A program made the translations under genes and the position numbers. Below are positions 1 to 5,605 of a DNA stretch of 9,887 nt, one piece after another (the first letter of the stretch is position 1; each line of letters opens with the position of its first letter). The stretch is from an uncultured Flavobacteriales bacterium. GTDB lineage: Bacteria > Bacteroidota > Bacteroidia > Palsa-965. A model generated the notes under the pieces. That model saw only the letters and a program-made list of their open reading frames with translations, did not search any database and had not been told where the DNA came from. The DNA lies in NCBI GenBank assembly GCA_946478675.1, contig CAMLEF010000159.1:1-9887 (forward strand), written 5' to 3'.

Positions 1-280
1 GATGGACGGCATCGGCCCCAACGACCTGCAGATCGAATCGCTTGTGCAGCGCGTAGCCGGCGGCGAAGTGAAAGAAGTGATCATGGCGCTCAGCACCACC
101 ATGGAAGGCGACACGACGAACTTCTACATCTACAAGCGCCTGAAAGATTTCAGCATCCCCGTCTCCACCATCGCACGCGGCATCGCAGTCGGCGACGAGC
201 TGGAGTATGCTGACGAAGTCACGCTCGGCCGCTCGATCCTCAACCGCGTTCCTTACGAACGTACCTTCTCCGCACAGTAA
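1..280 (+). CDS. recR: Recombination mediator protein RecR, C-terminal part
   Basis: This is the C-terminal half of RecR, cut by the left window edge; the reading frame is open from base 2 and ends at TAA 278-280. RecR works with RecF and RecO to load RecA onto SSB-covered single-stranded DNA in gap repair. The visible 92 residues begin inside the Toprim domain with the family signature [13 protein letters not shown]. They continue through [19 protein letters not shown], a typical RecR Toprim segment, and [21 protein letters not shown], which closely parallels the E. coli RecR C-terminus (IAHGVPVGGELEMVDGTTL). The N-terminal helix-hairpin-helix and Cys4 zinc finger lie outside the window. A long hairpin follows the stop within 4 bases, so co-transcription with the next gene is uncertain. 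The identification is firm. Confidence 0.96.
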   Translation, partial: MDGIGPNDLQIESLVQRVAGGEVKEVIMALSTTMEGDTTNFYIYKRLKDFSIPVSTIARGIAVGDELEYADEVTLGRSILNRVPYERTFSAQ

Positions 281-283
281 TCC

Positions 284-360
284 ACCACGGAGACACAGAG
301 GCACGGAGCAATTTTCCAATTCTTATTGCGTTTCCTCCGTGTCGCCGTGTCTCCGTGGTT
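284..360. repeat. Intergenic hairpin repeat R1 (CGGAG-unit type)
   Basis: This is an imperfect inverted repeat. The left arm is 284-308 (starting ACCACGGAGACAC, ending CACGGAG) and the right arm is 335-360 (starting CTCCGTGTCG, ending CTCCGTGGTT), separated by a 26-base AT-rich loop. Each arm is internally repetitive, with CGGAG or CAGAG units spaced 8-9 bases apart. It starts 3 bases after the recR stop and ends about 40 bases before the next gene. It could act as a bidirectional terminator, an RNA-stabilising hairpin or a non-autonomous repeat element; the sequence does not decide between these. A close relative (R2) lies at 2374-2436. Confidence 0.9.
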
Positions 361-378
361 CACTTTCGCGGTTTCCGT

Positions 379-386
379 TAAATTTG
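379..386 (+). promoter_or_regulatory. Candidate Bacteroidota -7 element for the GT2 fusion gene
   Basis: TAAATTTG matches the Bacteroidota -7 consensus TAnnTTTG perfectly. It ends 16 bases before the TTG start codon at 403, which would give a leader of about 10 bases. No clear TTG at -33 is visible. That position falls in the end of hairpin R1, so the repeat may influence transcription from here. Confidence 0.5.
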
Positions 387-402
387 CGACTGCCAGCCCA
401 TT

Positions 403-2367
403 TTGAAACTTTCTGTAATCATAGTCAACTACAACGTCGAGCACTTCCTCGAGCAATGCCTGCACAGCGTGCGCAAAGCTTCGAAGAACCTGCCGGTGGA
501 AGTGTTTGTCGTCGATAACAACTCCGTCGACGGCTCGCTGGCGATGGTACGCGCGAAGTTTCCCGAAGTGAAGATCATCGCGAACAAAGAGAACACCGGC
601 TTCTCCCGCGCCAACAACCAGGCCATGCGGATCGCGAACGGCGAATACGTGCTGCTGCTTAATCCCGATACCGTCGTCGAAGAGACCACCTTCGAAAAAG
701 TCGTCACCTTCATGGACGCGCACCCGGAAGCGGGCGGCCTCGGCGTGCAGATGATCGACGGCAAAGGCAATTTCCTCCCGGAATCGAAACGCGGCCTGCC
801 GACGCCGGCTGTCGCCTTCTACAAGATCTTCGGGCTGTCGAAATTATTTCCGCGCTCGAAAAAATTCGGTCGTTACCATCTCGGTTATCTCGACAAAGAC
901 CAGACGCACGAAGTGGAAATTCTCTCCGGCGCGTTCATGCTCATGCGCAAAGCGGCGCTGGATAAGGTCGGGCTGCTCGACGAAGATTTTTTCATGTACG
1001 GCGAAGACATCGATCTCTCCTACCGCATCATTCTCGGCGGCTACAAAAATTATTATTTCCACGACACGCGCATCATCCATTACAAAGGCGAAAGCACGAA
1101 GAAGAGCAGCGTCAATTACGTCTTCGTCTTCTACCGCGCAATGGCCATCTTCGCGAAAAAGCATTTCTCGGCGAAAAATGCGCAGCTGTTTTCTTTCCTG
1201 ATCAACATCGCGATCTACCTGCGCGCCGGCGCTGCCATCCTCGCGCGACTCATCAAAGCGAGCGCGCTGCCGCTGTTCGATCTCGCGCTGCTGCTCGTCG
1301 TACATTTCTTCATCACCGATTATTATGCTGCCAATTTCAAGTTCGGTGAGGGCGGCGCTTACCAGGAAAAGCTCGTCAACATCCTGCTGCCGGTGTATAA
1401 CATCACATGGCTGCTCGCGGTGTATTTCAGCGGCGGCTACGACAAGCCCATCAAGCTGCTAAAGATCGTGCGCGGCGTGTTCGTGGGAACGGCGGCCAAC
1501 CTCGTGATGTACGCGCTGCTTCCTGAAGAGTGGCGTTTCTCCCGCGCGATCATTCTCTTCGGTGCGGGCTGGGCGCTGGCGGGTTTGCTGCTGTCGCGGT
1601 TGCTGTTTCATCTCGCGCGCATCAAAGGCATGCGCATCGACAGCGGACTCGCGCAACGCATCGCGATCGTGGGCAGCCCGGATGAATGCCGTCGCGTAAA
1701 AGGACTGCTCGGGCAAACGTCGGCGCATACGGGCTTCGTCGGTTTCGTGAGCGCGTCGGATGAAGACGTGAATGAAGCCTCGTTTATCGGCCGCTTCGGT
1801 CAGCTGGCGGACATCGTGAACATTTACGGCATCGACGAAGTCATCTTCTGCGCAAAAGATCTTCCCGCGCACGAGATCATCGACCGCATGGCGCAGCTCG
1901 GCGACAGCCGCAAAGTGAATTACAAGATCGCCCCGCCGGAAAGCCTCTCGATCATCGGCAGCAACTCCATCGACACGGCCGGTGATCTGTATGTCATCGA
2001 CATCAACTCCGTCAGCAAGCCCGTCAACCGCCGCAACAAACGCGTGATCGACGTCGGCCTGTCGCTGCTGTTCCTCGGCACCTTCCCGCTGCTGATGTGG
2101 ATGATGAAAAAACCCTTCGGCTTCGTGGCAAATATTTTCACGGTGCTGTTTGGCATCAAATCGTGGGTCGGCTACGCGCCTTCACAGAATGAGAATATTC
2201 ATTTGCCGAAGATCCGTCCGGGCGTGTTGAATCCTTCGGATGCTTTGCCGGAAGAGCAGCGTACGCCGGTGATCTGCTCGCGTTTGAATTTGCTGTATGC
2301 GAAGGATTACCAGGTGGGGAATGATTTGAATGTGGTGCGGAAGGGGTTTCGTGATTTAGGAAAATAA
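403..2367 (+). CDS. GT2 glycosyltransferase fused to a degenerate polyprenyl-phosphate sugar-transferase-like membrane module
   Basis: This 654-residue protein starts at TTG. That start is preferred because the GT2 fold begins at once (KLSVIIVNYN) and a -7 element lies just upstream. Residues 1-250 form a GT2 domain of the rhamnosyltransferase-like type, with VVDNNSVDGS (36-45), ENTGFSRANN (63-72), LLNPDTVV (85-92), an acceptor-side GAFMLMRK (176-183) and GED (200-202). Five hydrophobic segments follow at about 262-284, 288-310, 324-344, 358-374 and 380-404. Next comes a Rossmann-like domain beginning RIAIVGSPDE (419-428), as in the CoA_binding_3 part of exopolysaccharide polyprenyl glycosylphosphotransferases. 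Residues 547-654 resemble the sugar-transferase domain (KRVIDVGLSLLFL, KSWVGYAP, YAKDYQVGNDLNVVRKGFRDLG). However, the acidic, Gln/Arg-rich catalytic stretch between the first membrane helix and KSWVGY is missing. The protein probably acts at the inner membrane in surface-glycan assembly; donor and acceptor are unknown. The GT2 call is firm; activity of the C-terminal module is doubtful. Confidence 0.9.
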   Translation: MKLSVIIVNYNVEHFLEQCLHSVRKASKNLPVEVFVVDNNSVDGSLAMVRAKFPEVKIIANKENTGFSRANNQAMRIANGEYVLLLNPDTVVEETTFEKVVTFMDAHPEAGGLGVQMIDGKGNFLPESKRGLPTPAVAFYKIFGLSKLFPRSKKFGRYHLGYLDKDQTHEVEILSGAFMLMRKAALDKVGLLDEDFFMYGEDIDLSYRIILGGYKNYYFHDTRIIHYKGESTKKSSVNYVFVFYRAMAIFAKKHFSAKNAQLFSFLINIAIYLRAGAAILARLIKASALPLFDLALLLVVHFFITDYYAANFKFGEGGAYQEKLVNILLPVYNITWLLAVYFSGGYDKPIKLLKIVRGVFVGTAANLVMYALLPEEWRFSRAIILFGAGWALAGLLLSRLLFHLARIKGMRIDSGLAQRIAIVGSPDECRRVKGLLGQTSAHTGFVGFVSASDEDVNEASFIGRFGQLADIVNIYGIDEVIFCAKDLPAHEIIDRMAQLGDSRKVNYKIAPPESLSIIGSNSIDTAGDLYVIDINSVSKPVNRRNKRVIDVGLSLLFLGTFPLLMWMMKKPFGFVANIFTVLFGIKSWVGYAPSQNENIHLPKIRPGVLNPSDALPEEQRTPVICSRLNLLYAKDYQVGNDLNVVRKGFRDLGK

Positions 2368-2373
2368 AAATCT

Positions 2374-2436
2374 GAACCACGGAGACACGGAGGCACAGAG
2401 AAACATCAACTCCGTGTCACCGTGCCTCCGTGGTTC
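2374..2436. repeat. Intergenic hairpin repeat R2 (CGGAG-unit type)
   Basis: This is an inverted repeat with 27-base arms at 2374-2400 and 2410-2436 around a 9-base loop. The left arm starts GAACCACGGAGACACGGAG and the right arm ends CCTCCGTGGTTC. The units and flanks match R1 (284-360), but the loop is short and unrelated. It begins 7 bases after the stop of the GT2 fusion gene and lies upstream of the VOC gene. The predicted RNA hairpin is very stable, so termination or 3'-end protection are reasonable guesses. No long U-tract follows it. Confidence 0.9.
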
Positions 2437-2443
2437 ATTTTTG

Positions 2444-2451
2444 TAAATTCG
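2444..2451 (+). promoter_or_regulatory. Possible -7 element for the VOC gene
   Basis: TAAATTCG differs by one base from TAnnTTTG. It ends 23 bases before the ATG at 2475 and 8 bases after hairpin R2. The arrangement parallels R1 and the element at 379-386. No -33 TTG is visible, so support is modest. Confidence 0.3.
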
Positions 2452-2474
2452 TCTGCAACATTCACATTACACCC

Positions 2475-2858
2475 ATGGAAGCAAACACCAACACACTTAA
2501 CTGGTTCGAAGTTCCCGTCGCAGATTTCGAGCGCGGCAAAAAATTCTACGAAACGATCTTCGGCATGTCGATGCACACGATGGATTTCGGCCCGTTCAAG
2601 ATGGGCATGTTTCCTTCCGAGCCTAACAGCGGCAAGCTGAACGGCGCGATTTGCTTCGGCGAAGGCTACAAACCCTCGCAGGAAGGCGCGCTGGTTTATT
2701 TCAACGCCAATCCCGACCTGCAGCCGGTGCTGGATCGCATCGAAGCGGTGGGTGGAAAAATTCTCCAGCAGAAAACGCAGATCTCGCCCGAGTACGGTTA
2801 TATGGCGATCTTCCTCGATACGGAAGGCAACCGTGTGGCGCTGCATTCGAACAAATAG
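2475..2858 (+). CDS. VOC-fold (glyoxalase/bleomycin-resistance-like) protein
   Basis: This 127-residue protein has a single vicinal-oxygen-chelate unit made of two beta-alpha-beta-beta-beta modules. Diagnostic stretches are NWFEVPVADFERGKKFYETI (9-28) for the first module, and GALVYFNAN, LDRIEAVGGKIL and AIFLDTEGNRVALHS for the second. The in-frame ORF extends upstream to 2430, but ATG 2475 fits the family's usual start and leaves room for the promoter. Many VOC enzymes end the second module in a G-N-x-I-E-L-H motif whose Glu binds the metal. Here the matching position is Ala (NRVALHS), and the first-strand His is also absent. Metal-dependent glyoxalase activity is therefore not supported; a ligand-binding role or a different chemistry is possible. 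The family call is firm and the substrate is unknown. Confidence 0.9.
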   Translation: MEANTNTLNWFEVPVADFERGKKFYETIFGMSMHTMDFGPFKMGMFPSEPNSGKLNGAICFGEGYKPSQEGALVYFNANPDLQPVLDRIEAVGGKILQQKTQISPEYGYMAIFLDTEGNRVALHSNK

Positions 2859-2867
2859 TTTTTTTTT

Positions 2868-2927
2868 ACCACATAGGAACATAGACACACATAGAACGAT
2901 TATGTGACCTATGTTTCTATGTGGTTC
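2868..2927. repeat. Intergenic hairpin repeat R3 (ACATAG-unit type)
   Basis: This is an imperfect inverted repeat with a left arm at 2868-2894 (ACCACATAGGAACATAG...) and a right arm at 2901-2927 (ending CTATGTGGTTC), with a loop of about 6 bases. Each arm has three CATAG-type units. The outer ends ACCAC and GTGGTTCA are the same as in R1 and R2, while the inner units differ. A run of T follows the VOC stop (2859-2867) just before the left arm. The right arm ends 11 bases before the start of the AT-rich gene at 2939. Confidence 0.88.
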
Positions 2928-2938
2928 AATAACCCTGT

Positions 2939-3940
2939 ATGCTGAAACTTCGTTTGGTTCTTATTGGTTTGCTGGCGGCGCTGGTGATGCGCGGGCAGGT
3001 GGATTCGTTCCGGGTCGAGGGAAAATATTATGATTTCAATTTACCTGCTGATTGGACTCTTGATTATAAATCAGACTCAATCGTAGATAGTAAAAATTGG
3101 AATGTCCAACTATCGTATGCAATCAAGGAGCACTGCTTACACGCTTCAATTTTCTTAGGTATCAAGAAAACAGAAGTTTTGCCGACAGTGAGTGCAAAAG
3201 AGAGAAAGAAACTCAACAGACAGACTCCTACTGTCAAAGACTGTGATGAATTAGGTTTCTATGGGGAACAATACACCTTCCATAAGCCATATTCCGGTTG
3301 CGTGGCTGAAGAATATACAATCTATCGGGATTACATGCTTAATGACTCCCTTTATCTTTCTATTGCGATCAACTGCACGGGAAATAAACAAGAACTCCCA
3401 ACTCTTTTAAATCCCTTTTACAGCTTTGCTACGGACTTTTTAAGTCTAAACAATAAGTCTCTGACCGCATTTGATCAACGATATCATTATGTTGGAAACG
3501 AATTTATAGACACCCTCAATTACAAAGACGAAAAATACGCATACAGGTCGCTTGTCTATTGGAAGCGAGAATCAAAGAGAGATCACAATCAATTCACACA
3601 TGAAGTTGGGCCATGCGGCCATATTTGTATTGATGTCTTTGCTTGCGAACCGCCAACGCAATCAAATTATTCAATGCGTACAGAAAATCTCTTTGTTGAA
3701 AAGCACATGGAAGTAATAAGCTCATGTTACGTGCAGTCATACTTTTCAATCAAACCATCTGCACTGTGTGGAACAAATTATAACCAATACGAATTATATT
3801 ACTATGTGTACATGAATGACGCGACATGTGTCTGCTTTGGTCTTACCGTAGATTCTGCGAACAATTTACTTTTTCGGCCTTACAAGGACCTGATGATATC
3901 AATGGTAAAGGATTTTATTACCCGCAATAAAATGCATTAA
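2939..3940 (+). CDS. Exported hypothetical protein, AT-rich, with an apparent internal two-fold repeat
   Basis: I do not recognise this 333-residue protein. Residues 1-20 look like a Sec signal peptide: Lys/Arg near the start, then a hydrophobic core LVLIGLLAALVM, then RGQ. There is no lipobox Cys. The mature part is polar and aromatic, with 11 Cys (66, 102, 121, 146, 226, 230, 236, 263, 277, 297, 299). No membrane helix is visible after the signal. The opening FRVEGKYYDFNLPADWTLDY recalls PsbP/Mog1-like secreted proteins of Bacteroidota, but this is only a resemblance. The segments around 121-175 and 280-331 look alike: a Tyr-rich strand, a short loop, another strand, then a PFYSFATDFLSLN or PYKDLMISMVKDF helix. 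Base composition changes sharply about 85 bases in. By hand count G+C is about 57% at 2941-3000 but about 32% at 3061-3120. The gene body is unlike its neighbours and may have been acquired. Confidence 0.75.
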   Translation: MLKLRLVLIGLLAALVMRGQVDSFRVEGKYYDFNLPADWTLDYKSDSIVDSKNWNVQLSYAIKEHCLHASIFLGIKKTEVLPTVSAKERKKLNRQTPTVKDCDELGFYGEQYTFHKPYSGCVAEEYTIYRDYMLNDSLYLSIAINCTGNKQELPTLLNPFYSFATDFLSLNNKSLTAFDQRYHYVGNEFIDTLNYKDEKYAYRSLVYWKRESKRDHNQFTHEVGPCGHICIDVFACEPPTQSNYSMRTENLFVEKHMEVISSCYVQSYFSIKPSALCGTNYNQYELYYYVYMNDATCVCFGLTVDSANNLLFRPYKDLMISMVKDFITRNKMH

Positions 3941-4063
3941 AGCGGTATACATCTTCATCCCTCTCAACAACCTACATCGCTCAAAAAATTTTTTCGGTCT
4001 TTATTGGACACGACAACAACAAATTGACGCCGAGCAAGTCCCTTCCAAATCTACCACTCCATA
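3941..4063. other. AT-rich intergenic tail of the low-GC segment
   Basis: This stretch holds no supported gene. It contains a perfect 12-base A6T6 palindrome at 3983-3994, which could be curved DNA. It carries the low-GC composition of the preceding gene up to the point where the GT39 remnant begins. I found no obvious terminal inverted repeats or transposase fragments. Confidence 0.5.
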
Positions 4064-4288
4064 TCATTCGTTTTGCAGGAGAAAATCGCCGATGCGGATC
4101 ATCACGGCGATCATCGGCGGGTGATCGAAATAACCGATGCTCAGCTTGCGCGCGTACATCCAGTAGTACGCTTCGTCGTTGGCCAGCCCGGTGAAGGACG
4201 CCTGCAGCAAATTGACCAGCAGCCAGGCGATCGTAAAGAAGAGAACAGCTTTTTTATCGTCAAACGGCTTTCGCAGCAGCGCGTTCAT
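4064..4288 (-). pseudogene. GT39/ArnT-like glycosyltransferase, truncated N-terminal remnant
   Basis: This minus-strand remnant of 74 residues starts at ATG 4288-4286 and stops at TGA 4066-4064. It has a short basic N-terminus (MNALLRKPFDDKK), a first membrane helix (AVLFFTIAWLLVNLLQASFTG), and then NDEAYYWMYARKLSIGYFDH followed by PPMIAVMIRIGDFLL. That acidic loop, with Asp-Glu followed by Tyr-Tyr and the later FDHPPM, is the hallmark of the first periplasmic loop of GT39/PMT and ArnT-type transferases, which use polyprenyl-phosphate sugar donors. Family members normally have several hundred residues and many helices; all of these are missing here. Composition switches from GC-rich to AT-rich at the stop codon. 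It is most simply a gene whose 3' part was lost when the AT-rich segment arrived. The open frame extends upstream to 4405, but the extension does not resemble the family. Confidence 0.8.
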
Positions 4289-4351
4289 AGTTTCGTTTTT
4301 ACATAAAACGCAGGAAATGAAAAAGGTTGCCCGCCGATCGCGGTAAATGCA

Positions 4352-4359
4352 GAACTTTG
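4352..4359 (+). promoter_or_regulatory. Possible promoter for the first OmpA-like gene
   Basis: GAACTTTG is one base from TAnnTTTG, with a TTG at 4327-4329 at a spacing of 22 bases, within the range reported for Bacteroidota promoters. It would give a leader of roughly 35 bases before the ATG at 4400. Support is weak and comes from pattern only. Confidence 0.3.
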
Positions 4360-4399
4360 GAAATACTGTATCGAAAGCCTGGCGCTTCGTTATAACGGC

Positions 4400-5467
4400 A
4401 TGCAACGAATCTTCTTACTCCTTTGTATTTGTTTTCCGCTGCTGTTGCCGGCGCAAAATCTCGTGCAGAATCCGGGCCTCGAAACGATGGGAGGCGCAGG
4501 AAGATCCGGCGATCTGCAGGCGATGAGCTGGTATATGCCGACCACCGCCACCACCGATTATCTGCTCAGCGATTTTGCAGATCTCAGCTATCGCATGAGC
4601 AACGCGCATTCCGGGAATGCTTATGCGGGACTCGTCGCTTACACGAGCCTCGGCGGCATGCAGCATTACCGCGAATACCTCGGCGGACAATTATCACAAC
4701 CGCTCGAAGCAGGAAAGAATTATACGATCACGCTGTTCATCGGCGTCGGCAGCGGCTGTCGCTATCTTGTGCCGGAGCTGCAACTGTATTTCAGCAAAGA
4801 GCGTCTTCCGTTTGAAGATTCACAAACCGCGCTGAAAGTAGAACCGCAGGTAACGATCGAAGGCACGGGCGATAAAACGCTTCTCGATCATTGGCAGTCG
4901 TTCACCGTGACGTATACCGCAACCGGAGGCGAACGCTTTTTTGTAATCGGAAATTTTCTTGGTACCGACGATACGGAACCGATCTCCCGCGAAAAAGCGA
5001 AGCAGCCTTATGCATATTACTGCTTCGACGATTTCTCCATTGTTCCCGAACAGGCAGAAGAAGCTGCAATCGTTGATACACTGGCGAATGATACTGTTGC
5101 TGACGAAACACCTGCGCAGGACACGAATGCGATTGCGCCCGGCAAGAAGCTCGTCGCGCAGAACATTTATTTCGAAACCGGCAAATCAACGCTGCTGCCG
5201 GAATCCTACGATCCGCTTTACCAGGTGATCATCGCGATGAAGATGCAGCCGAATATGAAAGTCGAGATCGACGGTCATACGGATGCGGCCGGCACTCCTG
5301 CAGCGAACCAGCAGCTTTCGGAAGAACGCGCGAAAGCCGTCGCCGCCTTTTTCATCGCGCATGGCATCGACGCTTCCCGCATCACGACGAAAGGCTACGG
5401 CAGCTCGCAACCGATCAGTGACGATTTCAAAATGAACCGCCGCGTCGAATTCCTCTTCTCGGAATAA
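4400..5467 (+). CDS. Exported OmpA-family protein with N-terminal carbohydrate-binding-like domain (paralogue 1)
   Basis: This 355-residue protein has a clear signal peptide (MQRIFLLLCICFPLLLPAQ) with likely cleavage around residues 18-19. Residues 20-215 form a beta-rich domain opening NLVQNPGLE, the start typical of CBM4/9-like and related jelly-roll domains. Conserved blocks include SWYMPTT, REYLGGQLSQPLEAGKNYTI and FFVIGNFLG. Residues 216-245 are an acidic, low-complexity linker. Residues 246-355 are an OmpA C-terminal peptidoglycan-binding domain: NIYFETGKSTLLPES, EIDGHTDAAG with D295, LSEERAKAV with R310, and NRRVEFLF. In this family the Asp and Arg hold meso-diaminopimelate. The protein probably anchors to peptidoglycan in the periplasm or outer membrane and presents a ligand-binding domain. 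A paralogue lies directly downstream, separated by hairpin R4. Confidence 0.92.
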   Translation: MQRIFLLLCICFPLLLPAQNLVQNPGLETMGGAGRSGDLQAMSWYMPTTATTDYLLSDFADLSYRMSNAHSGNAYAGLVAYTSLGGMQHYREYLGGQLSQPLEAGKNYTITLFIGVGSGCRYLVPELQLYFSKERLPFEDSQTALKVEPQVTIEGTGDKTLLDHWQSFTVTYTATGGERFFVIGNFLGTDDTEPISREKAKQPYAYYCFDDFSIVPEQAEEAAIVDTLANDTVADETPAQDTNAIAPGKKLVAQNIYFETGKSTLLPESYDPLYQVIIAMKMQPNMKVEIDGHTDAAGTPAANQQLSEERAKAVAAFFIAHGIDASRITTKGYGSSQPISDDFKMNRRVEFLFSE

Positions 5468-5549
5468 GGTTGCGTGTTGCGGAGTTGCATGTTGCGGTAC
5501 TTTTTTTAGCGCTACCCTTGCAACCCGCAACACCGCATCTTCGCAACTT
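5468..5549. repeat. Intergenic hairpin repeat R4 (GTTGC-unit type)
   Basis: This is a long imperfect inverted repeat between the two OmpA-like genes. The left arm (5468-5498) carries four GTTGC units spaced 7-8 bases apart. The right arm (5514-5549) carries the complementary GCAAC units with a few mismatches. The loop is T-rich (TACTTTTTTTAGCGC). It begins directly after the stop codon. The sequence is unrelated to R1-R3, but the tandem-unit hairpin design and position are the same. Confidence 0.85.
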
Positions 5550-5605
5550 CCCCTGTGACTTTTCCTTTTCCTCCGCATTATACCTACGGATCAAATGGAA
5601 AAGCG

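Noticed and set aside
253..723. A 156-codon minus-strand open frame over the recR/GT2 junction
   Set aside because: It runs antisense through hairpin R1 and the GT2 domain and resembles no family; it is a high-GC shadow frame.
844..1305. A 153-codon minus-strand open frame inside the GT2 fusion gene
   Set aside because: It is rich in Arg, Glu and His in the way typical of antisense frames of GC-rich genes, and the sense protein is unmistakable.
284..2436. R1 and R2 considered as CRISPR repeats or as ends of one composite transposon
   Set aside because: There are no regularly spaced unit-spacer arrays, each copy is a complete hairpin, and the enclosed gene is a glycosyltransferase that fits the recR context rather than a transposase.
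2406..2888. A 160-codon minus-strand open frame covering the VOC gene
   Set aside because: It spans hairpins R2 and R3 and is antisense to a well-recognised VOC protein.
4289..4405. The upstream extension of the GT39 remnant to a start at 4405
   Set aside because: The added 39 residues (Cys- and Arg-rich) do not resemble GT39 N-termini, and the extension would overlap the start of the OmpA-like gene.
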